This document shows positions 49,735 to 58,231 of a stretch of DNA of 64,000 nucleotides, one piece after another (within the stretch, counting starts at the first letter, position 1; each line of letters starts with the position of its first letter). The notes beneath the pieces are model-generated. The model saw nothing but the letters and a program-made list of their open reading frames with translations, searched no databases and was not told the origin of the DNA. The translations under genes were made by a program, and so were the position numbers. The DNA is taken from NCBI GenBank assembly GCA_938743325.2, contig OW568879.1:248001-312000 (forward strand), written 5' to 3'. The DNA comes from Pycnococcus provasolii. Its lineage: Eukaryota; Chlorophyta; Pseudoscourfieldiophyceae; Pseudoscourfieldiales; Pycnococcaceae.

Positions 49735-50127
49735 ATGGACGCGCCGAAGCAGCTCGCGCAGATGATGCGCACGTACGAGAAGATACCAATCACGGATGCT
49801 GTCGCGTACGCCAACTCGCTCGCACCTGACGCGGCGTCGAAAGCTGTCGGAGGATGCAAAGTGTGGAGATGTGCGAAAGGCTGCGGGCCCGCAGGCGCGT
49901 GTGTTGGATGTTCGTACAACTGCGGAAACGACGAGTGCATGTGCCCTTGTGGCATCTACCCGTTCAGCTGCTGCGCGTGCTTCTGCGGCGCGGGAAAAGG
50001 CCAATTGACAAACTTGAAAGGAAACGAGCAGCTCATTGTGATTGACAGCAACGGCACGCTTGGTTACTACGCGCTCGACTGCAACGGCGGAGGCACGCAG
50101 TGCTGCTATTGCACGCCTGCTTTTTAG
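49735..50127 (+). CDS. Small Cys-rich protein of unknown function
   Basis: 130 residues, ATG start. After a ~40-residue helical N-terminus without a signal peptide (KQLAQMMRTYEKIPITDAV), the middle is dense in Cys (GGCKVWRCAKGCGPAGACVG, then MCPCG, SCCACFCGAG), and the C-terminus repeats this (ALDCNGGGTQCCYC), giving about 19 Cys in all. A Gly/Asn-rich segment with LIVIDSNGTLGYYAL lies between. I do not recognise a family. Metal binding is the obvious inference, but the CC pairs and hydrophobic neighbours also recall membrane-associated palmitoylated Cys-rich proteins (PLAC8/CYSTM type). Confidence 0.75.
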   Translation: MDAPKQLAQMMRTYEKIPITDAVAYANSLAPDAASKAVGGCKVWRCAKGCGPAGACVGCSYNCGNDECMCPCGIYPFSCCACFCGAGKGQLTNLKGNEQLIVIDSNGTLGYYALDCNGGGTQCCYCTPAF

Positions 50128-50216
50128 TGGGTGTACCATACAGTAAATTTATATTAGAGTGAGCTGGTTAAACGCAAACGTTTGAAGAATTACTAACTAT
50201 TTTTTGTTTTGTTGTT

Positions 50217-51095
50217 TTAAAGGCGCGAGCTCGGTGCTGACGATTTCGCCTTCTTTGTCATGCGCGCCATAAGAGCGCCCAAGGCTTTGACGCGTTCCGG
50301 CTCGCACATGCCCGCCCACGCAGTCTCCGGCTCCTCGCGTGCGGCGTAGCGTGCCCAGTCCGTTGCGAGCGTTTCGCGCAGGGCGCCCTTGGTGGCCATG
50401 TACCCCGGCGTGTTAGCGTACTTGCCATTCTTCTCCGCGAGCGCAACGGCGGCGGGAATGAGCTGCTCGCTGTCGGGAACAATCTTCGCGATGATTCCGT
50501 CCGCTTGCGCCTGGGAGGCGGGCACGAGCGCGGCGGTGTTGCAGTAGTGCTCCGCACGTCGATGTCCAACCGTTTGCGCGAGAAGCAGTGCCCAGTAGCG
50601 TGGCACGGCGATACCCAGCGCAACTTCGTTGAGTCCCATGGTCGCATTAGACGTTGCGACGACATAGTCGCAGCAGAGCGACAGGATGCACCCTCCCGCG
50701 GGACATGCGCCCTTGACTGCGGCCACTGTGCACAGCGGCGACATGAGAATGGCGAGCAGGCACGACGTTTGTTCTGACCAGAAATGGTTGAAACGCGACT
50801 CGGATGTGGCTGGCGCGTACAGTTCATTCAAGTCGTTTCCTGCGGTGAACACATCACGTGATAAGCCTGAAGCGAACACGACAGACTTGATCGCGTTCGC
50901 GCCTCCCGACGACGACGACGACGACGACGCGAGGTGTTCGACGGACTCGAGCGCTTGTCTGATTTCCGACCACAGAAGGGCATTCATGCTGTTGACAGGT
51001 TCACGCTTGATGGTGATGATACAAGACGACGACATAGAAGACGACCCTGATGATACCGTGACATACTTGAATGCAGAGGCGGAACCTGACGACAT
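50217..51095 (-). CDS. Peroxisomal enoyl-CoA hydratase/isomerase (ECI-like)
   Basis: 292 residues from the ATG at 51095; a longer frame upstream starts at a hydrophobic leader (51188) but seems less likely. It has the crotonase fold: CIITIKREPVNSMN at the N-terminus, FTAGNDLNEL (oxyanion-hole loop AGxD/N), and ACPAGGCILSLCCDYVVATS (second oxyanion Gly). GLNEVALGIAVPRYW matches the delta3,delta2-enoyl-CoA isomerase subgroup. The C-terminus is SRL, a classic PTS1 signal, so the enzyme should go to peroxisomes. It would help oxidise unsaturated fatty acids by moving double bonds. Ser repeats (AGCT/GTCGTCGTC microsatellite) interrupt the loop near residue 57-65. Confidence 0.87.
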   Translation of the reverse strand: MSSGSASAFKYVTVSSGSSSMSSSCIITIKREPVNSMNALLWSEIRQALESVEHLASSSSSSSGGANAIKSVVFASGLSRDVFTAGNDLNELYAPATSESRFNHFWSEQTSCLLAILMSPLCTVAAVKGACPAGGCILSLCCDYVVATSNATMGLNEVALGIAVPRYWALLLAQTVGHRRAEHYCNTAALVPASQAQADGIIAKIVPDSEQLIPAAVALAEKNGKYANTPGYMATKGALRETLATDWARYAAREEPETAWAGMCEPERVKALGALMARMTKKAKSSAPSSRL

Positions 51096-51546
51096 GTTTG
51101 CTTCTGAAGCAAAGCAAACAATAATGAAGGGAGGGAGGTGGCAGAGCAAAACAATTACCAACCTAAACAAACACTTTTTCGCCAACACCCGGGGGGAAGA
51201 AAAAGACGAAGCAGGAGCAGGGGAGGGGACAACAACGGACCCCCTGGCCTGGGAGACCCTAACCCTAACCCTAACCCTAACCCTAACCCTAACCCTAACC
51301 CGGAAAGGCAGGTCCTCCTCAGGGTCCTCCTCCTCCAGGGATGCCCCTCTGGGATGCCCGCTGTTAAACTTTACCTTTCCAACCCACTACCCGGGTACCC
51401 CTTGACCACTTTCTTTCCGGAAGGAACTATCAATCAAATAACTATCTGATTTTTCTTGGCCCACCTACCTTTAGGTCCTACCTTTCCAGCACAGTCAACA
51501 GTGTTCTGGTCCCCCTTGCACTGTTAACACTTTACATAAGCTTTTG
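51096..51546. promoter_or_regulatory. Divergent promoter with pure telomere-type array
   Basis: Separates the isomerase (minus) from the EF-hand protein (plus) and contains the cleanest telomere-type array in the window (51257-51301). CTACCTTTAGGT, also seen at 42 kb, occurs near 51467. Confidence 0.5.
51257..51301. repeat. Interstitial (CCCTAA)7 array
   Basis: Seven perfect CCCTAA units plus a partial one, 162 bp from the isomerase start and 246 bp from the EF-hand gene start. Confidence 0.97.
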
Positions 51547-53457
51547 ATGTCTTCCTTACATGTGTCTTCCGGCTACCACGTTGGGGCGTGGCACAGCGTT
51601 CTACGCGGCTACGACGCCACTTTGAAGTCCATGACTTCTTTGACGCGTTTCGCGTGGCCCTTCGACCAGTTCAAGAGGCACGTCTACGACCCGCGAGCGG
51701 CGTCAGCCACCTCGGCGTTGGCGTCGCTGTTCTGGTACGCGTGCGTGACGGCGTTCGCGGCGGTGGCGATCACGAACTTCATCAACAGGCCGGAGGTGGA
51801 CACGTTCAGCGTGATGCCCGCGAAGGAGCTGCCGCCGCTCGAAATCACCATCGAGACGAAGTGCAGCGAGGAGTGGGGATGCACGCCGAACGCGCAGCCC
51901 TTGCCGGCGCTATTTAGCATGGGGCCGTGCCCGTACGAACCAGGATTCAACCGATCCTACACGTGCGTGAATCACAAGCCGAATGCGCTCAACTCCACCT
52001 TGGACCAAGTGCGTGAGCGGGAGGCGGAGAGGGTTGGATTGGGCGGGCGCCGAAAGCTGCTGCACAACCACCTGTGGACGTGGCTGGGCGCAGTCACCGC
52101 CACGCAGCGCTACAAGGGCGCCAAGTCCAAGTGTGCCGCGAAGCGTACCGCGGTGGCGAATGCTTGGGTTTCGAGGTGGGGAAAGCTCTCGCTGAACAAC
52201 ACGGACGCCAAGGTCGACGCCGACGAGCTCGCCGGATGGGCCGCGGATCCAACCGCGGCTGTCGACAAACTGTTTGCGAAGTTGGACGCCGACAATTCGG
52301 GCGCGCTAGATGGCGAAGAGCTGTCCATCTTCAATAAGTTCGCCGAGATAATGCTGAGTTTGGCCAACCTCGGCGAGTTTGAGAAAATGAACGCGACTCA
52401 CGCGGGCGGCTTCAGGGACTCCGCCGACTTCCCTGCGCAAGTCTTGGAGGTGGCGAAAGTGTCCATTCCCGCCGCACAGTACGTGCTCTTGGGCTTTGGC
52501 GTCACGTGCGACACCTGCGTGACGCACCAGGACTACATAGCAAAACTGTCTGAGGCGATGCAAAAGCATGGGGCTGCCACATACAAGGTCGCGCAGTCGC
52601 TCGAGAACGGGTTCCACCCGTGGGTGGCCATGCTCTCGGGAGATCCGTTCTACCCTGACACCAGCGTAGGCATCGACGGCTGGCCCCTCGACGGCAAGGT
52701 GACGCCATACGAGCTCCAGGAGGCTGTCGGTTATGTGCTGCGCCATGGCACCGTAACGCCCGAGGCCTTTTCACAGGCGGCGGCGAGCGCGCTGGCGGCG
52801 GACCCGCTTGGCGCGCAAGAGGCACCGCTGCAGCTATGCGCTGTGGATGTCGCGGCCGGAGACGATCAGCTTGGCGGCCTGCTCTTGCACACCGATTTCC
52901 CTGAAGGTTGTGCGTATGGCACGGCGGGGTGCAATACGAGGCTGCAGGTGACACTCGGCGACGGTAAGCCCGACGGGATGCGCCTCCAGATCGACCTGGA
53001 GCCGTCGCAACGCAAGGCGGTGCAAGTCGGCGTGACGGTTCGGAAATGGTCTGGTAAGCCCGACAAGTATGAGCTTCGCGCCGATGACCTCTTTTACGTG
53101 GGCAAGAACGACGACAGGCGCGCTTCATTGCGCATCGGCCTCAAGCAATACGCCGAGGTGATCGAGACGTCGCGCCCGGGCGACTACCTGACGGTCTTCG
53201 GTGCCATAGGCGGCTTCGGCTCGCTACTTCTGTCAGTCCTCGGCATTCTACTCGCCGTGATGGCCGCGGTTGAGACGGTCTACGACGATATCAAGACTGG
53301 CACCTTCAGGTTCCGGGAGGTCGCTGCTGAGCTGGTGGGCGAGGGCGCGGAGCTGCGCGACGACGAAAAGGCGGACCTCCCGGAAGAAAAGGCCGCACCG
53401 AGAGCCAACTCCTCCTCCCCGAGAGCAGACGACAAGTACTTGCCCGACGCTGCGTGA
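51547..53457 (+). CDS. EF-hand membrane protein, unknown family
   Basis: 636 residues from the first ATG. A transmembrane helix lies at about 57-79 (FWYACVTAFAAVAITNFI), a long extracellular/lumenal part with several Cys (CSEEWGC, CTC pairs) and N-glycosylation-type NxS/T sites follows, and a second helix lies near 548-576 (FGAIGGFGSLLLSVLGILLAVM). One canonical EF-hand loop is at about 247-258 (DADNSGALDGEE); a degenerate partner (NNTDAKVDADELAG) precedes it. The Y-L-x-V-F-G-x-I-G-G start of the last helix recalls other protist two-TM proteins with large lumenal domains, but I cannot name the family. A Ca2+-regulated membrane protein is inferred. The C-terminal tail is acidic and cytosolic. 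Confidence 0.78.
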   Translation: MSSLHVSSGYHVGAWHSVLRGYDATLKSMTSLTRFAWPFDQFKRHVYDPRAASATSALASLFWYACVTAFAAVAITNFINRPEVDTFSVMPAKELPPLEITIETKCSEEWGCTPNAQPLPALFSMGPCPYEPGFNRSYTCVNHKPNALNSTLDQVREREAERVGLGGRRKLLHNHLWTWLGAVTATQRYKGAKSKCAAKRTAVANAWVSRWGKLSLNNTDAKVDADELAGWAADPTAAVDKLFAKLDADNSGALDGEELSIFNKFAEIMLSLANLGEFEKMNATHAGGFRDSADFPAQVLEVAKVSIPAAQYVLLGFGVTCDTCVTHQDYIAKLSEAMQKHGAATYKVAQSLENGFHPWVAMLSGDPFYPDTSVGIDGWPLDGKVTPYELQEAVGYVLRHGTVTPEAFSQAAASALAADPLGAQEAPLQLCAVDVAAGDDQLGGLLLHTDFPEGCAYGTAGCNTRLQVTLGDGKPDGMRLQIDLEPSQRKAVQVGVTVRKWSGKPDKYELRADDLFYVGKNDDRRASLRIGLKQYAEVIETSRPGDYLTVFGAIGGFGSLLLSVLGILLAVMAAVETVYDDIKTGTFRFREVAAELVGEGAELRDDEKADLPEEKAAPRANSSSPRADDKYLPDAA

Positions 53458-53530
53458 TGCCTCCTTCAACAAGCATGAACACCATGACCCACAAGCACTT
53501 AACGAAGTCCTTGTTTTATGCGTGTCCTGT

Positions 53531-53663
53531 AACTCCGCAAACTCGCCACCCACGAACTCCTGTCCGTTATCAGATGTCACCACTGCAGGTGCGCCATACC
53601 TGCTGAGCACGTGCTGCAGGAACGCGTAGGCAACGTTCGCCGACGTACGGTCCGGCGTAGGCG
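53531..53663 (-). mobile_element. Fossil integrase fragment of a Ty3/Gypsy-like element
   Basis: About 44 codons that translate almost identically to the integrase core of the intact element (PTPDRTSANVAYAFLQHVLS, then TSDNGQEFVGGEFAEL). Only this piece is present, so it is a broken remnant. Many synonymous positions differ from the intact copy, so it comes from a related but separate lineage. It lies just past the stop of the EF-hand gene. Confidence 0.88.
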
Positions 53664-53691
53664 ATGACAAGTCTTTCCGTCCGGGGTTCTC

Positions 53692-53742
53692 CGTTAGGGT
53701 TGGGGTTCGGGTTACTCTGTTCTCCGTTAGGGTTCGGGTTTT
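53692..53742. repeat. Telomere-like degenerate tract
   Basis: GTTAGGGTTGGGGTTCGGGTTA followed, after a short gap, by CCGTTAGGGTTCGGG. It lies about 285 bp upstream of the CFIm25 start, between the integrase fossil and the gene. Confidence 0.8.
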
Positions 53743-54026
53743 GTTCTCCCGCCCAGCCCAGGAAGAGGGAAGAGTCCGCCGCCCCCCGTCAGCCAGGCCG
53801 TCAGCCCGTCCCTTCTCCGAAGCGTCTGGACACCTCCTAAAGCATCCCTCAAACCTGGCTGCGCTCGTGTTGTGTGCTGGTGTGGTGTGGCGTGGTGTGA
53901 TACAGTGCAGTAGTATACAGCTCAGGATCCGGCTCAGATCAGTGATCAGTGATCAGTTTATCAGTTTATCAGTATTTTTGTTTTGCGTTTCAGGCTCCTC
54001 GAGCTGTGGTGGAGACGGTCCCAACC

Positions 54027-54897
54027 ATGCAGGCGCTGAACGTGTACGCGATGGAGAACTATGGAATCGGAAAAAAGTATGTGTGTTTCTTGTCCCTCTT
54101 TTGTGCTTGTCTGTTTCTTTTGCCTTTTTTTTGTGTCGCACTGTTTGTGTCTCTTGTTTGCTTGCTCCTTTGTGGTCTGCGCTTGCACACAAATATGAAG
54201 AACGGACTAACATCTTCTCTCGCACAAATCTTTCGCACATCTTCCAACGTAAAGGTCGGCGTTGAAAGCCAAGGACGCATCCGTAAGTCAAAGGCAACAC
54301 AGGCTAAAGGTGGCGTACGAAAGCAACGGGCTCAGACGCGTTGTGGAAGGCGTGCTGCTCGTTCACCTGCACGGACACCCGCACGTCCTACTGCTGAAGG
54401 AGAATAGCGTGTGCCGAGTGCAGGACAACGCCGCGGGACCCGTCGCAACACCCGCGGATGCGAGCCAGGGACCGCCGAACGGAACTGCGGCGAGCGGTGT
54501 TGCGACCGTCTACACCATGCCAGGAGGCAAGATCAAGTCCGGCGAGGGTGAGGCTGACGGACTCGCGCGCAAGCTGAAGCACAAGCTGGGCCCCGAGACT
54601 CAGATGTTGGACTTCGACTTCGAGGTGAGACCCGACTTGGTTTTGGCGACGTATTACCGCACGCATCACTTCGCGAGCACGTATTACCCGTACTTGCCTC
54701 CTCACGTTTCTAACGCGAAGGAGCAGCGTCGTCTTTACGTGATTCCTCTTCCTGAGAAGTGTTCGTTGGCTGTTCCGGATGACAAGAAGTTGATGGCGGT
54801 TCCGCTGTTTGAGCTGTATCAGAATCCGCAAAAGTACGGGCGCGTGCTCGCAAGTGTGCCTGACTTACTAAGCAGGTTCAGGCTAAACCTAGTCTAA
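54027..54897 (+). CDS. NUDT21: Pre-mRNA cleavage factor Im 25-kDa subunit
   Basis: Two exons, 54027-54076 and 54255-54897, with a 178-nt phase-2 intron (GTATGT donor, AAAG acceptor). The product has 230 residues. It follows CFIm25: NVYAMENYGIGKK at the start, then the kept VEGVLLVHLHGHPHVLLL strand, YTMPGGK, YLPPHVSNAKEQRRLYVIPL and PLFELYQNPQKYGRVLASVP. CFIm25 dimers bind UGUA in pre-mRNA upstream of poly(A) sites; the Nudix fold is used for RNA binding, not hydrolysis. A Gly/Ala/Pro-rich insert of about 30 residues sits within the Nudix core before YTMPGG and is unusual. A TGTAA lies at the stop codon. Confidence 0.93.
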
Positions 54898-55213
54898 TGT
54901 AATAAAAGAAAGTACTTACCATAATTACAAGAATACTACATAAATTATAAATATGTCCCCCATTTACTGAAATCTGAAACATACGTACATAGTACTATAT
55001 CGACGCCATACTTTATATACCAGCAATAGTTGGTACTGATACACACGAGCCCGAGCGCCAAAATCCCAATACCCTAACCCTACCCGTAACCCTAACCCGT
55101 AACCCTAAATCCCTATACCCTAATCCTAGCCCAAACCCGAATCCTTATGCTTTGTCCTTGTTAAGGTTACCCTATCTGCTTTGTCATTCTCGCGAGCCCG
55201 TGCACGGCTCATC
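54898..55213. other. Spacer with telomere-like tract upstream of helicase
   Basis: AT-rich 3' flank of CFIm25 followed by the telomere-like tract at 55071-55140, which ends about 74 bp before the helicase start. No gene. Confidence 0.5.
55071..55140. repeat. Telomere-like degenerate tract
   Basis: ACCCTAACCCTACCCGTAACC followed by further CCCTAACCCGTAACCCTAAA and CCCTATACCCTAATCC words. Confidence 0.85.
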
Positions 55214-57937
55214 ATGGCGTCCTCCTGGCAGTCGCCTGCTTCTGCTTTCTCAGGGTCCCCGTCGTCTTTAGGGTCGTCTCAGCTTCCTGCGTTCCTCGTG
55301 CGTCTTGATTTGGTCCGGCTCTTATCCCTCCACCCTGTGCTAATCGTCGTCGGAGGAACGGGGTGTGGCAAGACGACGCAAATACCACAGGCGCTCCTCG
55401 ACCTCGGCGCCCTGCCCGCCGGATTCGCGTGCGCAATCACACAGCCACGTCGTGTCGCGGCTATCACGGTCGCGCAGCGTGTTGCGCTTGAACGAGGAAC
55501 ACCTCTGCCGCAGCGACGTGTCAGGTCCGAACGTGCAGCTTCGTCAGCGACGAAGTCACGCGTCAATGCACACGACGATTCCGCCGCCGCCGCCGCCGCC
55601 GCCGATAATGCTCCTGCTTCTGCTCCTGCGTCAGCGGTGCCAGGCGTCGTCGGATATGCGGTGAGATTCGACGATTGCAGCATACCAGGCGTGACGCGAA
55701 TCAGGTATGTCACGGACGGCCTGCTGCTGCGCGAAATGCAAATGGACCCATATCTAAGACAGTACGCCGTTGTCATTGTCGACGAGGCGCACGAACGGTC
55801 GCTTGCGACGGACGTCGTGCTCGGAATGCTCAGGCAAATTCAGATCAGACGGAATTCAGAAACCGCCGAGTCCGCATCAGCAGCGACAACCTTATCTGGA
55901 AAGAAAGTGAAACGACACACGCTACACCCTGAGTCACCGAGCCTGCCGCCTCTTCGCATCGTCATCATGTCAGCGACGCTGGACACGGACAAGTTTCGTG
56001 ACTTCTTTCAGACAGACTCCACAGTTCGCGATTCGAGGCCACCTGTCGCGTACATAGAAGGGCGGCAATTCCCCGTCACCACCAAATACCTGTCTGAGAC
56101 GGTGAGCGACTACGTCGACGCGGCTGTTACGACCGTGCTTCAGATCCACGGCGATGCGCCGCACATCAAGGGCGACATCTTGGTGTTCCTCACGGGTCGT
56201 GACGAAATCAGAGACGCCATAGCATCGCTCGAGCAAAGATTAGGCATGCTACGGCTGTCAAATGGCAATGCACAGTCTTCCGCCGCCACAGCAACCGCCT
56301 CTGACGACGAAGATGAGGAGGAGGAGGAGGAGGAGGGCAGACGTGGTCGTACCCCGCTGACGCTTGTTTCCCTACCGCTCTATGCTGCCCTTCCACCACG
56401 TGAGCAGGCGAAAGTGTTCGAGCCCCCCGAGCCAGGTACGAGAAAGGTCGTGTGGTCAACGAATGTCGCTGAGACGTCCGTCACCGTACCAGGAATCGTG
56501 TACGTGGTGGACTCTGGGGTGGTGAAGGAACGCCGCATTCTGACACGTGTCTCCGGTGCGGGGTCGGCAGTATCAACAGCCTGTGCCGAGAGTCTGCAGG
56601 TTGTTCCTGTGTCCAAGGCTGCAGCACGTCAGCGTGCTGGGCGAGCTGGACGTGAAGCGCCGGGCATCTGCTATCGCCTTTACACCGAACCCACCTTTGA
56701 GCGGCATCTCACCGAGAACGCCACGCCGGAACTGCTGCGCTCAAGCCTCGATGGCGTCGTTCTTTCGCTCAAGGCATACGGCGTGAAAGACATTCGCGAC
56801 TTTGACTTTGTCGACCAACCTCCGATGGATGGCCTGCTTCGTGCGCTTGAGGGACTCTATCAGCTCGGCGCACTGGATGACGGCATGGAGCTCACAACGG
56901 AAGGGCGTGTGCTGAGTCGATTTCCACTGCTGCCTGCGTTGGCGAAGGTTGTCTGGTCAAGCTTCGGTGAAGTAATGATGTCACGGATCATCGAGGTTCT
57001 CGAGTCGGGCACATTTAAGCGTCGTCGAGGTGAAGAACGGAGCAGCCCAGACGACGACGACGATGACGATGCTGCTGACGGCGGCGATGACGAAGATGAA
57101 GACGAAGACGAAAGCATGTGTCTAGGTGCTGTCCTCAACCTCGTTTCGATGCTTGATCTTGGCGACGCTTGTCCCCCCATTGCGGTACCGCCTTCCGCGA
57201 AAGGCGCCGCGGGCAAAGGTGCGGGAGATCGACGCCATGGCCCACGCCCTGATGAAGCGCGATTCGCAGACTTTGCACATCCGTGTGGCGACCACGTCGC
57301 GCTCGCGATGATGATGGAGAGCTACCTTCGAAGTGCGAAGACGGCGAAAGGTGATGGCGCGGACGCATCGCCCTCGCCGAAGAGCATGCGCAAGAGCCGC
57401 GTCGCTTGGTGCGAGAAGTACGGCGTTTCGCCTGCAACCATGCAGCGCGCGGAAGATATTCGCGCGCAGCTCGTTTCATTCTGCGAGCGCACATTTAACG
57501 TTAGCACTTCAGGTGGCACGGATGCAGGCTACGAGCGTGGTGCTGCGGTGCGCCGTTGCGTGTGCCGCGGATTCTTCCCCAGCGCAAGCCGCAAGCGCCT
57601 CGGTGGCGCATCGCAGTACGATAGCCTTGCTTCGCTTTTCGTGGGCGGCGTGGGCAACTCATCAGCCATCAGCATTCACCCGTCGAGCTGCCTGCACCCT
57701 CGCGTGATTGCGGACACGTTCGCCGTCTCTTCGTCGCGCGTGAAGTCTTCTTCTTCTGCTGCTGCTGCTGCTTCGTCGTCGTCTCGCCCACCCGCCGCCT
57801 CTTCGCATCATCGTCTTACGGCGTCTGAGTACTTGCCCGACTTGATTGTCTACACAGAGACTGTGTTTACGAGTCGTTTGTGCGCGCGGCATGTGAGCGC
57901 GGTTGATCGCGAGTGGCTGTCATCGAACCGGCGTTGA
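55214..57937 (+). CDS. DEAH-box RNA helicase
   Basis: 907 residues from the first ATG. All helicase motifs are present: GGTGCGKTTQIPQ (I), ITQPRRVAA (Ia), VIVDEAHERS (II, DEAH), MSATLDTDKF (III), VFLTGRDEI (IV), WSTNVAETSVTVPGIVYVVD (V) and RQRAGRAGREAPG (VI). The winged-helix and HA2 regions follow (KAYGVKDIRDFDFVDQPP, ALEGLYQLGALDDGMELT), then an acidic Asp/Glu insert (~615-640) inside the HA2 part, and an OB-fold end (KRLGGASQYDSLAS, SIHPSS). These fit DHX-type helicases that remodel spliceosomes or pre-ribosomes. Which ortholog (DHX33/35/40 type) is not clear. Ala and Ser runs coded by triplet repeats occur (AAAAAA near 140, SSSSS near 850). Confidence 0.93.
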   Translation: MASSWQSPASAFSGSPSSLGSSQLPAFLVRLDLVRLLSLHPVLIVVGGTGCGKTTQIPQALLDLGALPAGFACAITQPRRVAAITVAQRVALERGTPLPQRRVRSERAASSATKSRVNAHDDSAAAAAAADNAPASAPASAVPGVVGYAVRFDDCSIPGVTRIRYVTDGLLLREMQMDPYLRQYAVVIVDEAHERSLATDVVLGMLRQIQIRRNSETAESASAATTLSGKKVKRHTLHPESPSLPPLRIVIMSATLDTDKFRDFFQTDSTVRDSRPPVAYIEGRQFPVTTKYLSETVSDYVDAAVTTVLQIHGDAPHIKGDILVFLTGRDEIRDAIASLEQRLGMLRLSNGNAQSSAATATASDDEDEEEEEEEGRRGRTPLTLVSLPLYAALPPREQAKVFEPPEPGTRKVVWSTNVAETSVTVPGIVYVVDSGVVKERRILTRVSGAGSAVSTACAESLQVVPVSKAAARQRAGRAGREAPGICYRLYTEPTFERHLTENATPELLRSSLDGVVLSLKAYGVKDIRDFDFVDQPPMDGLLRALEGLYQLGALDDGMELTTEGRVLSRFPLLPALAKVVWSSFGEVMMSRIIEVLESGTFKRRRGEERSSPDDDDDDDAADGGDDEDEDEDESMCLGAVLNLVSMLDLGDACPPIAVPPSAKGAAGKGAGDRRHGPRPDEARFADFAHPCGDHVALAMMMESYLRSAKTAKGDGADASPSPKSMRKSRVAWCEKYGVSPATMQRAEDIRAQLVSFCERTFNVSTSGGTDAGYERGAAVRRCVCRGFFPSASRKRLGGASQYDSLASLFVGGVGNSSAISIHPSSCLHPRVIADTFAVSSSRVKSSSSAAAAASSSSRPPAASSHHRLTASEYLPDLIVYTETVFTSRLCARHVSAVDREWLSSNRR

Positions 57938-58001
57938 AGCATATACATATACATAGTTATGTAAAAAACGTAAGAGAGTACAGTACTATACCAATTGAGC
58001 A

Positions 58002-58022
58002 TACCGTACCGTACCGTACCGT
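58002..58022. repeat. TACCG microsatellite
   Basis: Four tandem TACCG units just after the DEAH helicase gene. Confidence 0.9.
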
Positions 58023-58136
58023 AAACTTGACCAACCCTGGAACCAGTCACACACTCACTGCCTCTGGATGTACCCTGCCAGCCTGGATGAGAGCGTATTC
58101 TTGCTTGAGATTTGAGAGTCCCTTTACAACCACCGT

Positions 58137-58157
58137 CCCTAACCCTAACCCTAACCC
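58137..58157. repeat. Telomere-like tract (CCCTAA)3
   Basis: Three perfect CCCTAA units plus CCC, about 75 bp upstream of the CLPTM1 start. Confidence 0.92.
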
Positions 58158-58231
58158 CGGGATCCTCCTCCCCTCTCTGGTGTCTGGACTCCGTGCCTCC
58201 CTTCCCTCGAGGCGTTCCTTGTGCGCGAATA

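Larger units (their letters stand above)
57938..58231. other. Spacer upstream of CLPTM1
   Basis: Short spacer holding a TACCG microsatellite (58002-58022) and a telomere-like tract (58137-58157) 75 bp before the CLPTM1 start. TGTAA shortly after the helicase stop may be its poly(A) signal. Confidence 0.45.

Noticed and set aside
51095-51188. Longer isomerase start with a hydrophobic leader
   Set aside because: The added 31 residues look like a signal peptide, which conflicts with the C-terminal SRL peroxisomal signal; the next ATG gives a normal crotonase start.
51257-51301. Chromosome end at the CCCTAA array
   Set aside because: The array is only seven units, is followed by ordinary genes on both sides, and similar tracts occur at many places, so it is interstitial.
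42408-51478. CTACCTTTAGGT words as a regulatory element
   Set aside because: Three copies in intergenic DNA (about 42408, 42628, 51467) are suggestive, but too few and too unevenly placed to support a site.
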